Below the pieces are notes generated by a model. That model saw nothing but the letters and a program-made list of their open reading frames with translations, searched no databases and was not told the origin of the DNA. Shown here one piece after another: positions 43,246 to 51,281 of a stretch of 64,000 nt of DNA; the first letter of the stretch is position 1; every line of letters starts with the position of its first letter. The position numbers and the translations under genes were made by a program. This DNA is from Sphingosinicella microcystinivorans. GTDB taxonomy: Bacteria > Pseudomonadota > Alphaproteobacteria > Sphingomonadales > Sphingomonadaceae. Location: contig NZ_CP116005.1 of NCBI RefSeq assembly GCF_027941835.1, positions 3,363,501 to 3,427,500 of the forward strand, read 5' to 3'.

Positions 43246-45344
43246 TGCTCCTTCGCTTCCGCCGCCGCCAGCAGGTTCGCCTTGCCCGCCACATAGGCGC
43301 GGATCGCCTCGGCGTCGTCCGCCGACATCCATTTCGCGAAGCTCACCATGCCGCGATCCTTGAGCGTGCCGCCGATGACGACCGCGTTCCAGCTGTTCTT
43401 GTCCGCAAGCACGCCGGAGCGGCGCAGGTCCGGCAGCACGCCGGACGAGATGCCTGCCGGGCCGTGGCAGACGCCGCACGTGCTCTCGTACAGCGCCGCG
43501 CCCTGCTTCACGGTCTCGGCGCTCCATGCCGCCTCGACGACCGTCGCCGACGGATTCTCGATGCGCTCGATGCTGTAGGGTGCCTTGCCGCCGAGCTTGA
43601 AGACGAGCAGGCGTCCGTTCGGCATGGGACGCGGGTTGTCGACGAACGAGGAGGACAGCGGATAGGCCCCGCCGTAGCCCGCCATCACCGCCACGTACTG
43701 CTCGCCGTTCACCGCGTAGCTGACCGGCGCGGCGATGACGCCGGTGCCCGCGTCGAAGCTCCACAGCTCCTTGCCGCTGTCCGCCGCGAACGCCGCGAAC
43801 GCGCCGTGCGCGTTGCCCTGAAACACGAGATTGCCCGCAGTGGCGAGCACGCCGCCGTTCCACGGCCCGTCGTACTGGACGCGCCAGACCTCCTTCTGCT
43901 GCACGGGGTCCCACGCCACGAGCTGGCCCTTCAGCATGGCGCGGAGCGCGCGGAACTGCGCCGGGTCGTCAGGCACGGCGTTGGCGAGGAAGTCGACGGC
44001 GACATTCCAGCCGCCGTCCCGTCCCTTGAAGCCCGCGTCGGCGAGATAGGCGAAGGGCACCTCCTGCGCGGGCAGGTAGACGAGGCCGGTCTCGGGGCTG
44101 AACGCCATCGGGTGCCAGTTGTGCGCGCCGAGCGCGGAGGGCAGCGCGACGAACGTTCCCCTGGTGAAGCGGGCGTTCTCGGCCTCGATCGGGCGGCCCG
44201 TCGCCATGTCGATGCCCGTCGTCCACGTCTGCGGCACGAAGCCCTTCGCCGAGACGAGCGTCCCGTCCTTGCGGTCGATCACGTAGAAATAGCCGTTCTT
44301 CGGCGCCTGCATCATCACCTTGCGCGGCGCGCCGTCCAACGAAAGGTCGGCAAGGATGATCGGCTGCGTCTGCGTGAAGTCCCACGTCTCGCCCGGCGTG
44401 CCCTGATAGTGCCATTTGTAGGCGCCGGTGTCGGCATCGAGCGCGACGACCGACGAGACGAAGAGGTTGTCGCCCTTCCCCCCCGAGCGGACCTTGTGGT
44501 TCCACGGGCTGCCGTTGCCGACGCCGATCAGGACCTGGTTGAAGTCCCGGTCGTAGACGATGGCGTCCCACACCGTGCCGCCGCCGCCGAATTTCGACCA
44601 GTCGCCGTTCCACGTGGCGCGCATCGTCTCGATCATCGGGTCCGAAACCGCGCCGTCGGCGGGCGCGCCGGGGCCGGGCGGCACGGTGTAGAAGCGCCAC
44701 GCCAGCTTGCCGGTCTTCGCATCATAGGCGGAGACGTAGCCGCGCACGCCGTATTCGGCGCCGCCGTTGCCGATCAGCACCCTGCCCTTCACGATGCGCG
44801 GCGCGCCGGTGATCGTGTAGGGCTTCGACGGGTCGACCGTGACCTCGCTCCAGACGAGCGCACCCGTCTTCGCGTCGAGCGCGATGAGGCGGCCGTCGAG
44901 CGTTCCCGAATAGACCTTGCCGTCGTAGAGCGCGACGCCGCGGTTCACGACGTCGCAGCACGCCTTGAAGCCCGTCTCGCCCGGCACCTCGGGGTCGTGT
45001 TCCCAAAGGAGCGCGCCGGTCTTCGCGTCGAACGCGTAGACCTTGGACCACGCCGAGGTCGTGTAGAGCACGCCGTCCGCCACGATCGGCGTCGCTTCCT
45101 GCCCCCGGTTGGTGTCGAACGTGTGGCTCCACGCGAGGCCGAGCTTGCCGACGTTCCCGTCGTTGATCGCGTCGAGGCGGCTGTAGCGCTGCTCCTCGTA
45201 GGTGCCGCCGTGCGTCAGCCAGCTTACCGGCTCGTCCGCCGCCGCCGCCAGCCGCGCATCGTCCACCGGCGCCGGCACCTTTTTGCCCGCACCGCCACAG
45301 GCGGCCGCCAGCAGGCAGGCCGCGATCACTCCCCATCGGCGCAC
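43242..45344 (-). CDS. PQQ-dependent quinohemoprotein alcohol dehydrogenase, predicted lipoprotein
   Basis: The 700-residue protein begins with a lipoprotein signal (lipobox LLAAAC near residue 18). An eight-bladed beta-propeller with tryptophan-docking motifs, the adjacent-cysteine pair FKACCDVV of PQQ alcohol dehydrogenases and catalytic-site segments GNGSPWN and GKGDNLF follow. A C-terminal cytochrome c domain carries CGVCH. It should oxidise alcohols in the periplasm and pass electrons to a cytochrome. I chose GTG 45344 with GGGAG ahead, since a TAGAAT -10 lies between it and the upstream ATG at 45410. PQQ synthesis genes are not in the window. Confidence 0.92.
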   Translation of the reverse strand: MRRWGVIAACLLAAACGGAGKKVPAPVDDARLAAAADEPVSWLTHGGTYEEQRYSRLDAINDGNVGKLGLAWSHTFDTNRGQEATPIVADGVLYTTSAWSKVYAFDAKTGALLWEHDPEVPGETGFKACCDVVNRGVALYDGKVYSGTLDGRLIALDAKTGALVWSEVTVDPSKPYTITGAPRIVKGRVLIGNGGAEYGVRGYVSAYDAKTGKLAWRFYTVPPGPGAPADGAVSDPMIETMRATWNGDWSKFGGGGTVWDAIVYDRDFNQVLIGVGNGSPWNHKVRSGGKGDNLFVSSVVALDADTGAYKWHYQGTPGETWDFTQTQPIILADLSLDGAPRKVMMQAPKNGYFYVIDRKDGTLVSAKGFVPQTWTTGIDMATGRPIEAENARFTRGTFVALPSALGAHNWHPMAFSPETGLVYLPAQEVPFAYLADAGFKGRDGGWNVAVDFLANAVPDDPAQFRALRAMLKGQLVAWDPVQQKEVWRVQYDGPWNGGVLATAGNLVFQGNAHGAFAAFAADSGKELWSFDAGTGVIAAPVSYAVNGEQYVAVMAGYGGAYPLSSSFVDNPRPMPNGRLLVFKLGGKAPYSIERIENPSATVVEAAWSAETVKQGAALYESTCGVCHGPAGISSGVLPDLRRSGVLADKNSWNAVVIGGTLKDRGMVSFAKWMSADDAEAIRAYVAGKANLLAAAEAKEH

Positions 45345-45373
45345 GCGCGTCTCCCGTCGCTGTTGCGGCGGCA

Positions 45374-45401
45374 ATTCTAGCCGGGGCCGCGCGCCTCGCA
45401 A
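45374..45401 (-). promoter_or_regulatory. probable sigma70 promoter of the PQQ dehydrogenase
   Basis: On the minus strand TTGCGA (45401-45396) is followed after 16 nt by TAGAAT (45379-45374), about 30 nt before the GTG start. The -10 is close to consensus. It helps decide the start, because transcription would begin downstream of the alternative ATG at 45410. Confidence 0.5.
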
Positions 45402-45414
45402 CTGAAGCAAAATG

Positions 45415-45594
45415 TCAGGGTACGGGGGCGGCGAGCAGCCAGACGTTGACGAGCGTGACGATGGCGACGCCCACCATCAGCAGGCCCTTCTTGCGCTCGC
45501 CGGGGCGCTTCAGCGCGATCCACATGCCGCCGCCGCCGATGACGAAGGCGGCGATCACCGCGAACGACAGGATGATCGCGAGCATGTTGGTCAT
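45415..45594 (-). CDS. small two-helix membrane protein coupled to glpK
   Basis: The 59-residue protein has two hydrophobic helices (about 4-26 and 39-56) joined by a basic loop, KRPGERKKG. Its ATG overlaps the glpK stop codon (ATGA at 45594-45591), so it should be translated with glpK. I do not recognise the family. It is very small, but start position, coupling and strong amphipathic pattern support a real gene. Confidence 0.65.
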   Translation of the reverse strand: MTNMLAIILSFAVIAAFVIGGGGMWIALKRPGERKKGLLMVGVAIVTLVNVWLLAAPVP

Positions 45595-47066
45595 TGCGGA
45601 AGCCCCGCCATCACCTGCCGCACCGCCGTCGCCCAGTTCGTCTTGCGCACGCTGCGCGCCTCCTCGTCCAGTGCCGGCTCGAACCTGCGCTCGGCGTGCC
45701 ACATCACGCTCGCCGACTCGAGATCGGCGAACAGGCCGCACCCGACCGCCGCCAGCATGGCCGCGCCGAGCGCCGTCGTTTCCACGACCTTCGGGCGCTC
45801 GACGGTGATGCCGAGCACGTCGGCAAGGTCCTGGCACAGCCAGTCGTTCGCCACCATGCCGCCGTCGACGCGCACAAGGGAAGGTGACACGCCGTCGCGG
45901 CGCATGGCGTCGAGCAGGTCGGACGTTTGCAGGCTCATGGCTTCGAGGCAGGCGCGGACGATGTGGGCGCGCGTCGTGCCGCCGCTGATCCCGGTGATCA
46001 TGCCGCGCGCCTCCGGCTCCCACCACGGCGCGCCGAGGCCGTTGAAGGCGGGCACGAAGCTGACGCCGCCGCTGTCCGGCACCGAGGCGGCAAGCCCCGC
46101 GGTTTCGGACGCGCTGGCGATGATGCCGATCTGGTCGCGCAGCCATTTGACCGCGCTGCCCGCGACGAAGATGCTGCCTTCAAGCGCATAGGCCGCCCGT
46201 CCGCCGAGCCGCCACGCCACGGTGGAAAGCAGCCGGTTCGACGACACCGGCGCGGTTCCCCCGGCGTGCGCGAGCAGGAACGCGCCCGTGCCGTAAGTCG
46301 ATTTGACCGCGCCGGGGTCGAGGCACACCTGCCCGATCGCGGCCGCCTGCTGGTCCCCCGCGCACCCCGAGATCGGGATCGTGCGCCCGCCGATAAGCCG
46401 CGTCTCGCCGATGCGCCCGGCGCAGTCGACGATCTCGGGCAGCGCGTCCGGCGGCACGTCGAACAGCGCGGCGAGGCCCGCGTCCCACGCGCAGCGTTCG
46501 AGGTCCATCAGCAGCGTGCGCGCCGCATTGGTCGCGTCGGTCACGTGCAGCCCGCCGGTCAGCCGCCAGATCAGCCACGAATCGATCGTGCCGATGGCAA
46601 GCCGCTTCGCCTTCGCGGCGTCGCGCACCTCCGGCCAGTTCTCCAGCGCCCAGCGGATCTTGCTCGCCGAGAAATACGGGTCCAGCAGAAGCCCGGTGCG
46701 GCCCTGCACGTCGTCCTCCAGCCCCCGCGCCTTCAGCTCCGCGCAGATCGCCGCGCCGCGCCGGTCCTGCCAGACGATGGCGGGCGCCAGCGGATCGCCC
46801 GTCTTCCGGTCCCAGAACATGATCGTCTCGCGCTGGTTGGTGATGCCGATCGCCGCGATGGACGCCGCCCCCACGTCCTCGACGACCCGATTCGCGGCGC
46901 GCAGCGTCTTCTCCCAGATCTCGGCGGGATCGTGCTCGACCCAGCCGCTCTGCGGGAAATGCTGGACGATCTCCTCGCCGTGCGCGGCGCCGATGCGCCC
47001 TTCCGGCGTGAAGGCCACCGCGCGCGTCGAGGTCGTGCCCTCGTCGATGCTGAGGATGTGCGTCAT
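45591..47066 (-). CDS. glpK: glycerol kinase
   Basis: The 491-residue FGGY-family kinase phosphorylates glycerol. ILSIDEGTTSTRAVAF is the N-terminal phosphate-binding motif. HFPQSGWVEHDPAEIW, GITNQRET and the C-terminal signature PAFNGLGAPWWEPEARG are present, as is GGMVANDWLCQDLAD. The start is ATG at 47066. It diverges from glpD across 42 nt, so both may share control. No glycerol facilitator gene is seen. Confidence 0.96.
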   Translation of the reverse strand: MTHILSIDEGTTSTRAVAFTPEGRIGAAHGEEIVQHFPQSGWVEHDPAEIWEKTLRAANRVVEDVGAASIAAIGITNQRETIMFWDRKTGDPLAPAIVWQDRRGAAICAELKARGLEDDVQGRTGLLLDPYFSASKIRWALENWPEVRDAAKAKRLAIGTIDSWLIWRLTGGLHVTDATNAARTLLMDLERCAWDAGLAALFDVPPDALPEIVDCAGRIGETRLIGGRTIPISGCAGDQQAAAIGQVCLDPGAVKSTYGTGAFLLAHAGGTAPVSSNRLLSTVAWRLGGRAAYALEGSIFVAGSAVKWLRDQIGIIASASETAGLAASVPDSGGVSFVPAFNGLGAPWWEPEARGMITGISGGTTRAHIVRACLEAMSLQTSDLLDAMRRDGVSPSLVRVDGGMVANDWLCQDLADVLGITVERPKVVETTALGAAMLAAVGCGLFADLESASVMWHAERRFEPALDEEARSVRKTNWATAVRQVMAGLPQ

Positions 47067-47108
47067 TGCCGCTTTCCTAGCGCGCGCGGCGGCTCTAGGT
47101 AAACGCCC

Positions 47109-48581
47109 GTGAACAGGGGCCATTTCGATCTTCTCGTCATCGGCGCGGGCGTCAACGGCGCGGGGCTCGCGCGCGACGCCTCCGGGCGCGGCCTCAAGGT
47201 CGCGCTCGTCGATGCCGCGGACATCGGCGGCGCCACGTCCTCGGCGTCCACGAAGCTGATCCACGGCGGGCTGCGCTACCTCGAGTTCTACGAGTTCCGG
47301 CTGGTCCGCAAGGCGCTCGCCGAGCGCGAGGTGCTGCTCGACATCGCCGCGCACCTGACGCGCCCGATGCCCTTCATCCTGCCGCTGGGCCCCGATACGC
47401 GCCCCGGCTGGATGATCCGCGCCGGGCTATTCCTCTACGACAACCTCGCGCACCGCGAGCAGGTGCCCGGGTCCTCGAAGGTCGTGCTGCGCGACGACCA
47501 CGCCGGCCAGCCGCTCGACAAGCGCTTTACGAAGGCGTTCCGCTACTGGGACGGCTGGGTGGACGACGCCCGCCTCGTCATCGCGAACGCGCAGGACGCC
47601 GCGGCGCGCGGCGCGCTGGTCCTGCCCCGCACGGCCGTGACAGCGGCGAGCCGGACCGCCGCGGGCTGGGAGGCCACGCTCGGCGACGGCACCAGCCTCT
47701 CCGCCGCGCACGTCGTCAACTGCGCCGGGCCGTGGGCGGGCGAGGTCGCCGCCGATGTCCTCGGCCTCCCCGACGCCCCGCGCCTGCGTCTCGTGCAGGG
47801 CGCGCACCTGATCACGCGCCGCATCGGCCGCGGGCAGGACAGCTACATCCTCCAGCAGCCGGACGGCCGCATCGTCTTCATCATCCCCTACGAGGCCGAC
47901 TTCTCGCTGATCGGCACCACCGAGACGGCGATCCCCTCACCGGACACGCCGCGGATCACCGAGGGGGAAACCGACTATCTGCTCGCCGCCGCGAACTGCT
48001 ACCTGTCGCGGCCGCTGGAGCGCGCCGACATCATCTCCACCTATGCCGGCATCCGCCCGCTGGTGCTGGAGGAAGGCAAGGGCGCGCGCGAGACGACGCG
48101 CGACTGGAAGCTCGTCGCGCACGAAGGCGGCGGCGCCGTCACCGTGGTCGGCGGCAAGATCACCACCTACCGCCTGCTCGCCGAGGACGTGCTCGGCCGC
48201 CTGTTCCCGGAGAGCGGGCGCTGGACGGCGGAGCAGCCGCTGCCGGGCAGCGATTTCCCGCGTCTTCCGGGCTTCACCGGCCAGCAGGCATGGACGAAGT
48301 GGCGCGAGGATCTGCGGCTGAAGCACGGCGACTACGATCCGCAGATCGTCGACCGGCTGGCGCGGCTCTACGGCACGCGCGCCGACACGATGCTGGAGCG
48401 GGGCCTCGGCGAGAACCTCGGCGGCGTGTTCACGGCGGAGCTTGAACACATGGTCGCCGAGGAGTGGGCGCAGACCGCGGACGACGCGCTCTGGCGCCGC
48501 AGCAAGCTCGGCCTGCATCTCTCCGATGACGCCAAAGCGGCGGTCGCTGAGTGGTTCGCCGCGCGGTTTACCAAGAGTTAG
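47109..48581 (+). CDS. glpD: aerobic glycerol-3-phosphate dehydrogenase
   Basis: The 490-residue FAD enzyme oxidises glycerol 3-phosphate to dihydroxyacetone phosphate at the inner membrane and feeds electrons to ubiquinone. The N-terminal FAD site is LLVIGAGVNGAGLARDASG, followed by the signature TSSASTKLIHGGLRYLE. VVGGKITTYRLLAEDV lies in the C-terminal part. The start is GTG at 47109. It acts directly after GlpK. Confidence 0.96.
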   Translation: MNRGHFDLLVIGAGVNGAGLARDASGRGLKVALVDAADIGGATSSASTKLIHGGLRYLEFYEFRLVRKALAEREVLLDIAAHLTRPMPFILPLGPDTRPGWMIRAGLFLYDNLAHREQVPGSSKVVLRDDHAGQPLDKRFTKAFRYWDGWVDDARLVIANAQDAAARGALVLPRTAVTAASRTAAGWEATLGDGTSLSAAHVVNCAGPWAGEVAADVLGLPDAPRLRLVQGAHLITRRIGRGQDSYILQQPDGRIVFIIPYEADFSLIGTTETAIPSPDTPRITEGETDYLLAAANCYLSRPLERADIISTYAGIRPLVLEEGKGARETTRDWKLVAHEGGGAVTVVGGKITTYRLLAEDVLGRLFPESGRWTAEQPLPGSDFPRLPGFTGQQAWTKWREDLRLKHGDYDPQIVDRLARLYGTRADTMLERGLGENLGGVFTAELEHMVAEEWAQTADDALWRRSKLGLHLSDDAKAAVAEWFAARFTKS

Positions 48582-48626
48582 GAAGCCGGGCGTAGCTTCC
48601 CTTGCAACGCACAAGGAAAACGCCCG

Positions 48627-48866
48627 ATGGTCGCACACAATCACAACTTCGCCGCCGACTACGCCACCAGCACGTCCGTCAGCCTGCTCGACGCGCTGAT
48701 CGACGCCATGACGCTGGCGCGTCCCGGCAAGGACGCGAGCGTCTTCGCGACCGACATCAAGCGCCTCGGCGACGGCGCCGCGCGCGCGGCCTACGAGCTG
48801 GGGGGCCTTCTCGACGAGCCGGTCCCGGCAAAGACTCCGACCGTTCGCAAGACGGGCGTCGCCTAG
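48627..48866 (+). CDS. small hypothetical protein
   Basis: The 79-residue protein starts at an ATG with AAGGAAA nearby. It has a helical centre (SVSLLDALIDAMTLAR, then IKRLGDGAARAAYELGGLL) and a basic tail. I do not recognise it. It follows glpD by 45 nt and overlaps the end of the threonine dehydratase gene by 4 nt tail to tail. Codon use looks like its neighbours, so it is probably real. Confidence 0.55.
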   Translation: MVAHNHNFAADYATSTSVSLLDALIDAMTLARPGKDASVFATDIKRLGDGAARAAYELGGLLDEPVPAKTPTVRKTGVA

Positions 48867-49813
48867 GCGCCGAGACAGGCCCGGTAGGTTTCCGCGTCGA
48901 CGTTGCCGCCCGACAGGGTCAGCGCGACGGTCTTGCCCCTGAGATCGAGCTTTCCGGAGAGCGCCGCCGCGAGCGCGGCCGCGCCGCCGGGTTCCACCAC
49001 CAGCTTCAGCTCGCGGAACGCGAACGCGACGGCAGCCTTCACCTCGGCCTCCGAAACCGCGACGCCGCGCGCACCCCGCCCCTGCAATATGCCGAACGTC
49101 AGCGGCGCGGTGACGAGCGTCTGGAGCGCGTCGCACAGCGTCGGCCCCGGATCGCGCACCGGCTCGATGGCGCCGCCCGCGAGCGACCGCGTGACGTCGT
49201 CATAGCCCTCGGGTTCGACGACCACGATCTCGCTCTCGGGCAGCGCCAGCGCGATCCCGCTCGCCAGCCCGCCACCGCCGCAGCACACGAGCATGACGTC
49301 GGGCTGGCCGATGTCTTCGGCGATTTCGAGCCCCGCCGTCCCCTGCCCCGCGACGACGTAAGGATCGTCGAACGACGGTACGACCACGCCGCCGCGCTCT
49401 TCGGCGATCTTCGCGGCGATCACCTCGCGGCGTTCAGCCAGCCGGTCATAGCTCACGATCTCCGCGCCGTAGCCGCGCGTCGCGTCCGCCTTGATGCGCG
49501 GTGCGTCGGACGGCATCACGATCGTGGCGCGGATGCCGAGCAGTCTTGCCGCCAGCGCCACGCCCTGCGCGTGATTCCCCGACGAGAAGGCCACCACCCC
49601 CTCGCGGCGCTGCTCCGGGCTGAGCGCCGACAGGCGATTCCACGCGCCGCGGAACTTGAACGAGCCGGTGCGCTGCAGGCATTCGGCCTTCAGCCACACC
49701 TTCGCCCCGGTCGCGCTGTCGAGCGTATCCGACCGCAAGAGCGGGGTTCGGACGGTGACACCGGCGATGCGCGCGGCCGCGGCTTTCACCTCTTCGAGCG
49801 TGGGCGTGTTCAT
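48863..49813 (-). CDS. threonine/serine dehydratase, PLP fold type II
   Basis: The 316-residue catabolic-type enzyme deaminates threonine or serine. The PLP lysine is in GSFKFRGAWN, SSGNHAQGVA holds the substrate loop, and the phosphate site is CCGGGGLASG. It lacks the C-terminal ACT domain of biosynthetic IlvA. Serine racemase-like activity is also found in this subfamily, so the exact reaction is uncertain. ilvD is 5 kb away, but no operon link exists. Confidence 0.9.
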   Translation of the reverse strand: MNTPTLEEVKAAAARIAGVTVRTPLLRSDTLDSATGAKVWLKAECLQRTGSFKFRGAWNRLSALSPEQRREGVVAFSSGNHAQGVALAARLLGIRATIVMPSDAPRIKADATRGYGAEIVSYDRLAERREVIAAKIAEERGGVVVPSFDDPYVVAGQGTAGLEIAEDIGQPDVMLVCCGGGGLASGIALALPESEIVVVEPEGYDDVTRSLAGGAIEPVRDPGPTLCDALQTLVTAPLTFGILQGRGARGVAVSEAEVKAAVAFAFRELKLVVEPGGAAALAAALSGKLDLRGKTVALTLSGGNVDAETYRACLGA

Positions 49814-49873
49814 TTTCAGTTAACTCGCTGATTTCACATGGGGAAACAATAGGAACGCTTCAGCGATTTTTTC

Positions 49874-49902
49874 TTTACATCGCGCCGCCCCGACCCTACA
49901 TA
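49874..49902 (+). promoter_or_regulatory. probable sigma70 promoter of the ornithine decarboxylase gene
   Basis: TTTACA (49874-49879) and TACATA (49897-49902) are exactly 17 nt apart and lie 43 nt before the ATG. The stretch upstream is AT-rich (GATTTTTTC). The match is good, and no operator was identified. Confidence 0.55.
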
Positions 49903-49944
49903 GCGCGTCCGCTGCCCCATGGGACTTCCACCGCAAGGCAGTGC

Positions 49945-51156
49945 ATGTCAACTGTCCACTGGAGGTCCCTTGAGTTGCGAGAATTCCATAGCGCGCTGGG
50001 GGTAGCGTCGGTCCTTCGACCCGACGCGCCTGTCACCCTCATTCGTCCTCACGCTGCACACCGTGCGGCCCGGTTCTTCGTCGAGAGGTTTCCGGGGCTG
50101 TCGATGTATGCCGTGAAGGCCAATCCCTCGCCCGAGATCATCAGGACGCTTTGGGACGGCGGCATCACGCATTTCGATGTGGCCTCGATCAACGAGGTGC
50201 GTCTGGTGCGCGGCCTGCTGCCCGACGCCACCTTGTGTTTCATGCACCCGGTGAAGTCGCCCGAGGCGATCACCGAGGCGTATTTCGAGCACGGCGTCCG
50301 CACCTTCTCGCTCGACAGCCGCGAGGAGCTGGCGAAGATCGTCGAGGTGACCGGCGGCGCGAGCGACCTGACGCTCTGCGTCCGGCTGCGCGTTTCCTCG
50401 GCGCACTCGAAGCTCAGCCTCGCCTCCAAGTTCGGCGCCTCCATCGAGGAGGCTCCGGCGCTGCTGCTCGCCGCGCGGCAGGCGGCGGATGCGCTCGGCG
50501 TCTGCTTCCACGTCGGCAGCCAGGCGATGAGCCCGCAGGCCTATGTCGAGGCGATGACGCTGGTCCGCGCCGCGATCGTGCAGGCGGGCGTCACGGTCGA
50601 CGTCGTCGATGTCGGCGGCGGCTTCCCGTCGATCTATCCGGGCATGGACCCGGCGCCGATGCAGATGTTCTTCGACGCGATCCACCGCGCCTTCGAGGCG
50701 ATGCCGATCAGCTACTCGGCGGAGCTGTGGTGCGAGCCGGGCCGCGCGCTCTGCGCCGAGTACGCGAGCGTGCTGGTGCGCGTCGAGCAGCGCAAGGGCG
50801 ACGTCATCTACATCAACGACGGCGCCTACGGCTCGCTGTTCGACGCGGCGCATGTCGCGTGGCGTTTTCCGGTGAAGCTCCTGCGCGGGGGCGTGGGCGC
50901 GGAAGAGGCGTTCAGCTTCTACGGCCCGACCTGCGACGACATGGACTACATGGCCGGCCCGTTCATGCTGCCTGCCGACGTCAAGGCGGGCGACTATATC
51001 GAGGTCGGGATGCTCGGTGCCTACGGCGCGGCCATGCGCACGGCGTTCAACGGCTTCGTGAACGGCGAGACCGTGATCGTCACCGACGAGCCGATGGCGA
51101 GCGCCTACGCTGTCACGGAGTCGACACCGCAGGGCGTTACTGCCATACGCAACTGA
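49945..51156 (+). CDS. type III PLP-dependent ornithine (or lysine) decarboxylase
   Basis: The 403-residue alanine-racemase-fold enzyme has the PLP lysine in MYAVKANPSPE, glycine-rich phosphate loop DVGGGFPSIYPG, EPGRAL and the active-site cysteine in YGPTCDDMDY across the dimer interface. Such enzymes make putrescine from ornithine. Substrate preference versus lysine cannot be read with certainty. It precedes the deoxyhypusine-synthase-like gene and should supply its putrescine. A stable hairpin lies between them. Confidence 0.9.
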   Translation: MSTVHWRSLELREFHSALGVASVLRPDAPVTLIRPHAAHRAARFFVERFPGLSMYAVKANPSPEIIRTLWDGGITHFDVASINEVRLVRGLLPDATLCFMHPVKSPEAITEAYFEHGVRTFSLDSREELAKIVEVTGGASDLTLCVRLRVSSAHSKLSLASKFGASIEEAPALLLAARQAADALGVCFHVGSQAMSPQAYVEAMTLVRAAIVQAGVTVDVVDVGGGFPSIYPGMDPAPMQMFFDAIHRAFEAMPISYSAELWCEPGRALCAEYASVLVRVEQRKGDVIYINDGAYGSLFDAAHVAWRFPVKLLRGGVGAEEAFSFYGPTCDDMDYMAGPFMLPADVKAGDYIEVGMLGAYGAAMRTAFNGFVNGETVIVTDEPMASAYAVTESTPQGVTAIRN

Positions 51157-51158
51157 GA

Positions 51159-51184
51159 ACGGCCGCCTGCAAGCGGGCGGCCGT
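51159..51184 (+). terminator. GC-rich hairpin after the ornithine decarboxylase gene
   Basis: ACGGCCGCC (51159-51167) and GGCGGCCGT (51176-51184) form a perfect 9-bp stem with an 8-nt loop, starting 3 nt after the stop codon. A C/T stretch (CCCCTTCCC), not a T-run, follows. It may stabilise the message end or partly terminate transcription between the two polyamine genes. Confidence 0.5.
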
Positions 51185-51281
51185 CCCCTTCCCGCTCGGC
51201 GCCGGCATGATCCGGCCGCGGGCGGCGCTTTCCATGCGCCGAGCCAGTCCACAGCAACCACCCGACTGGAAGGAAACACCA

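Noticed and set aside
43242-45410. ATG 45410 as the start of the PQQ dehydrogenase
   Set aside because: The TAGAAT -10 at 45379-45374 lies downstream of it, and the residues it adds hide the lipoprotein signal; GTG 45344 fits better.
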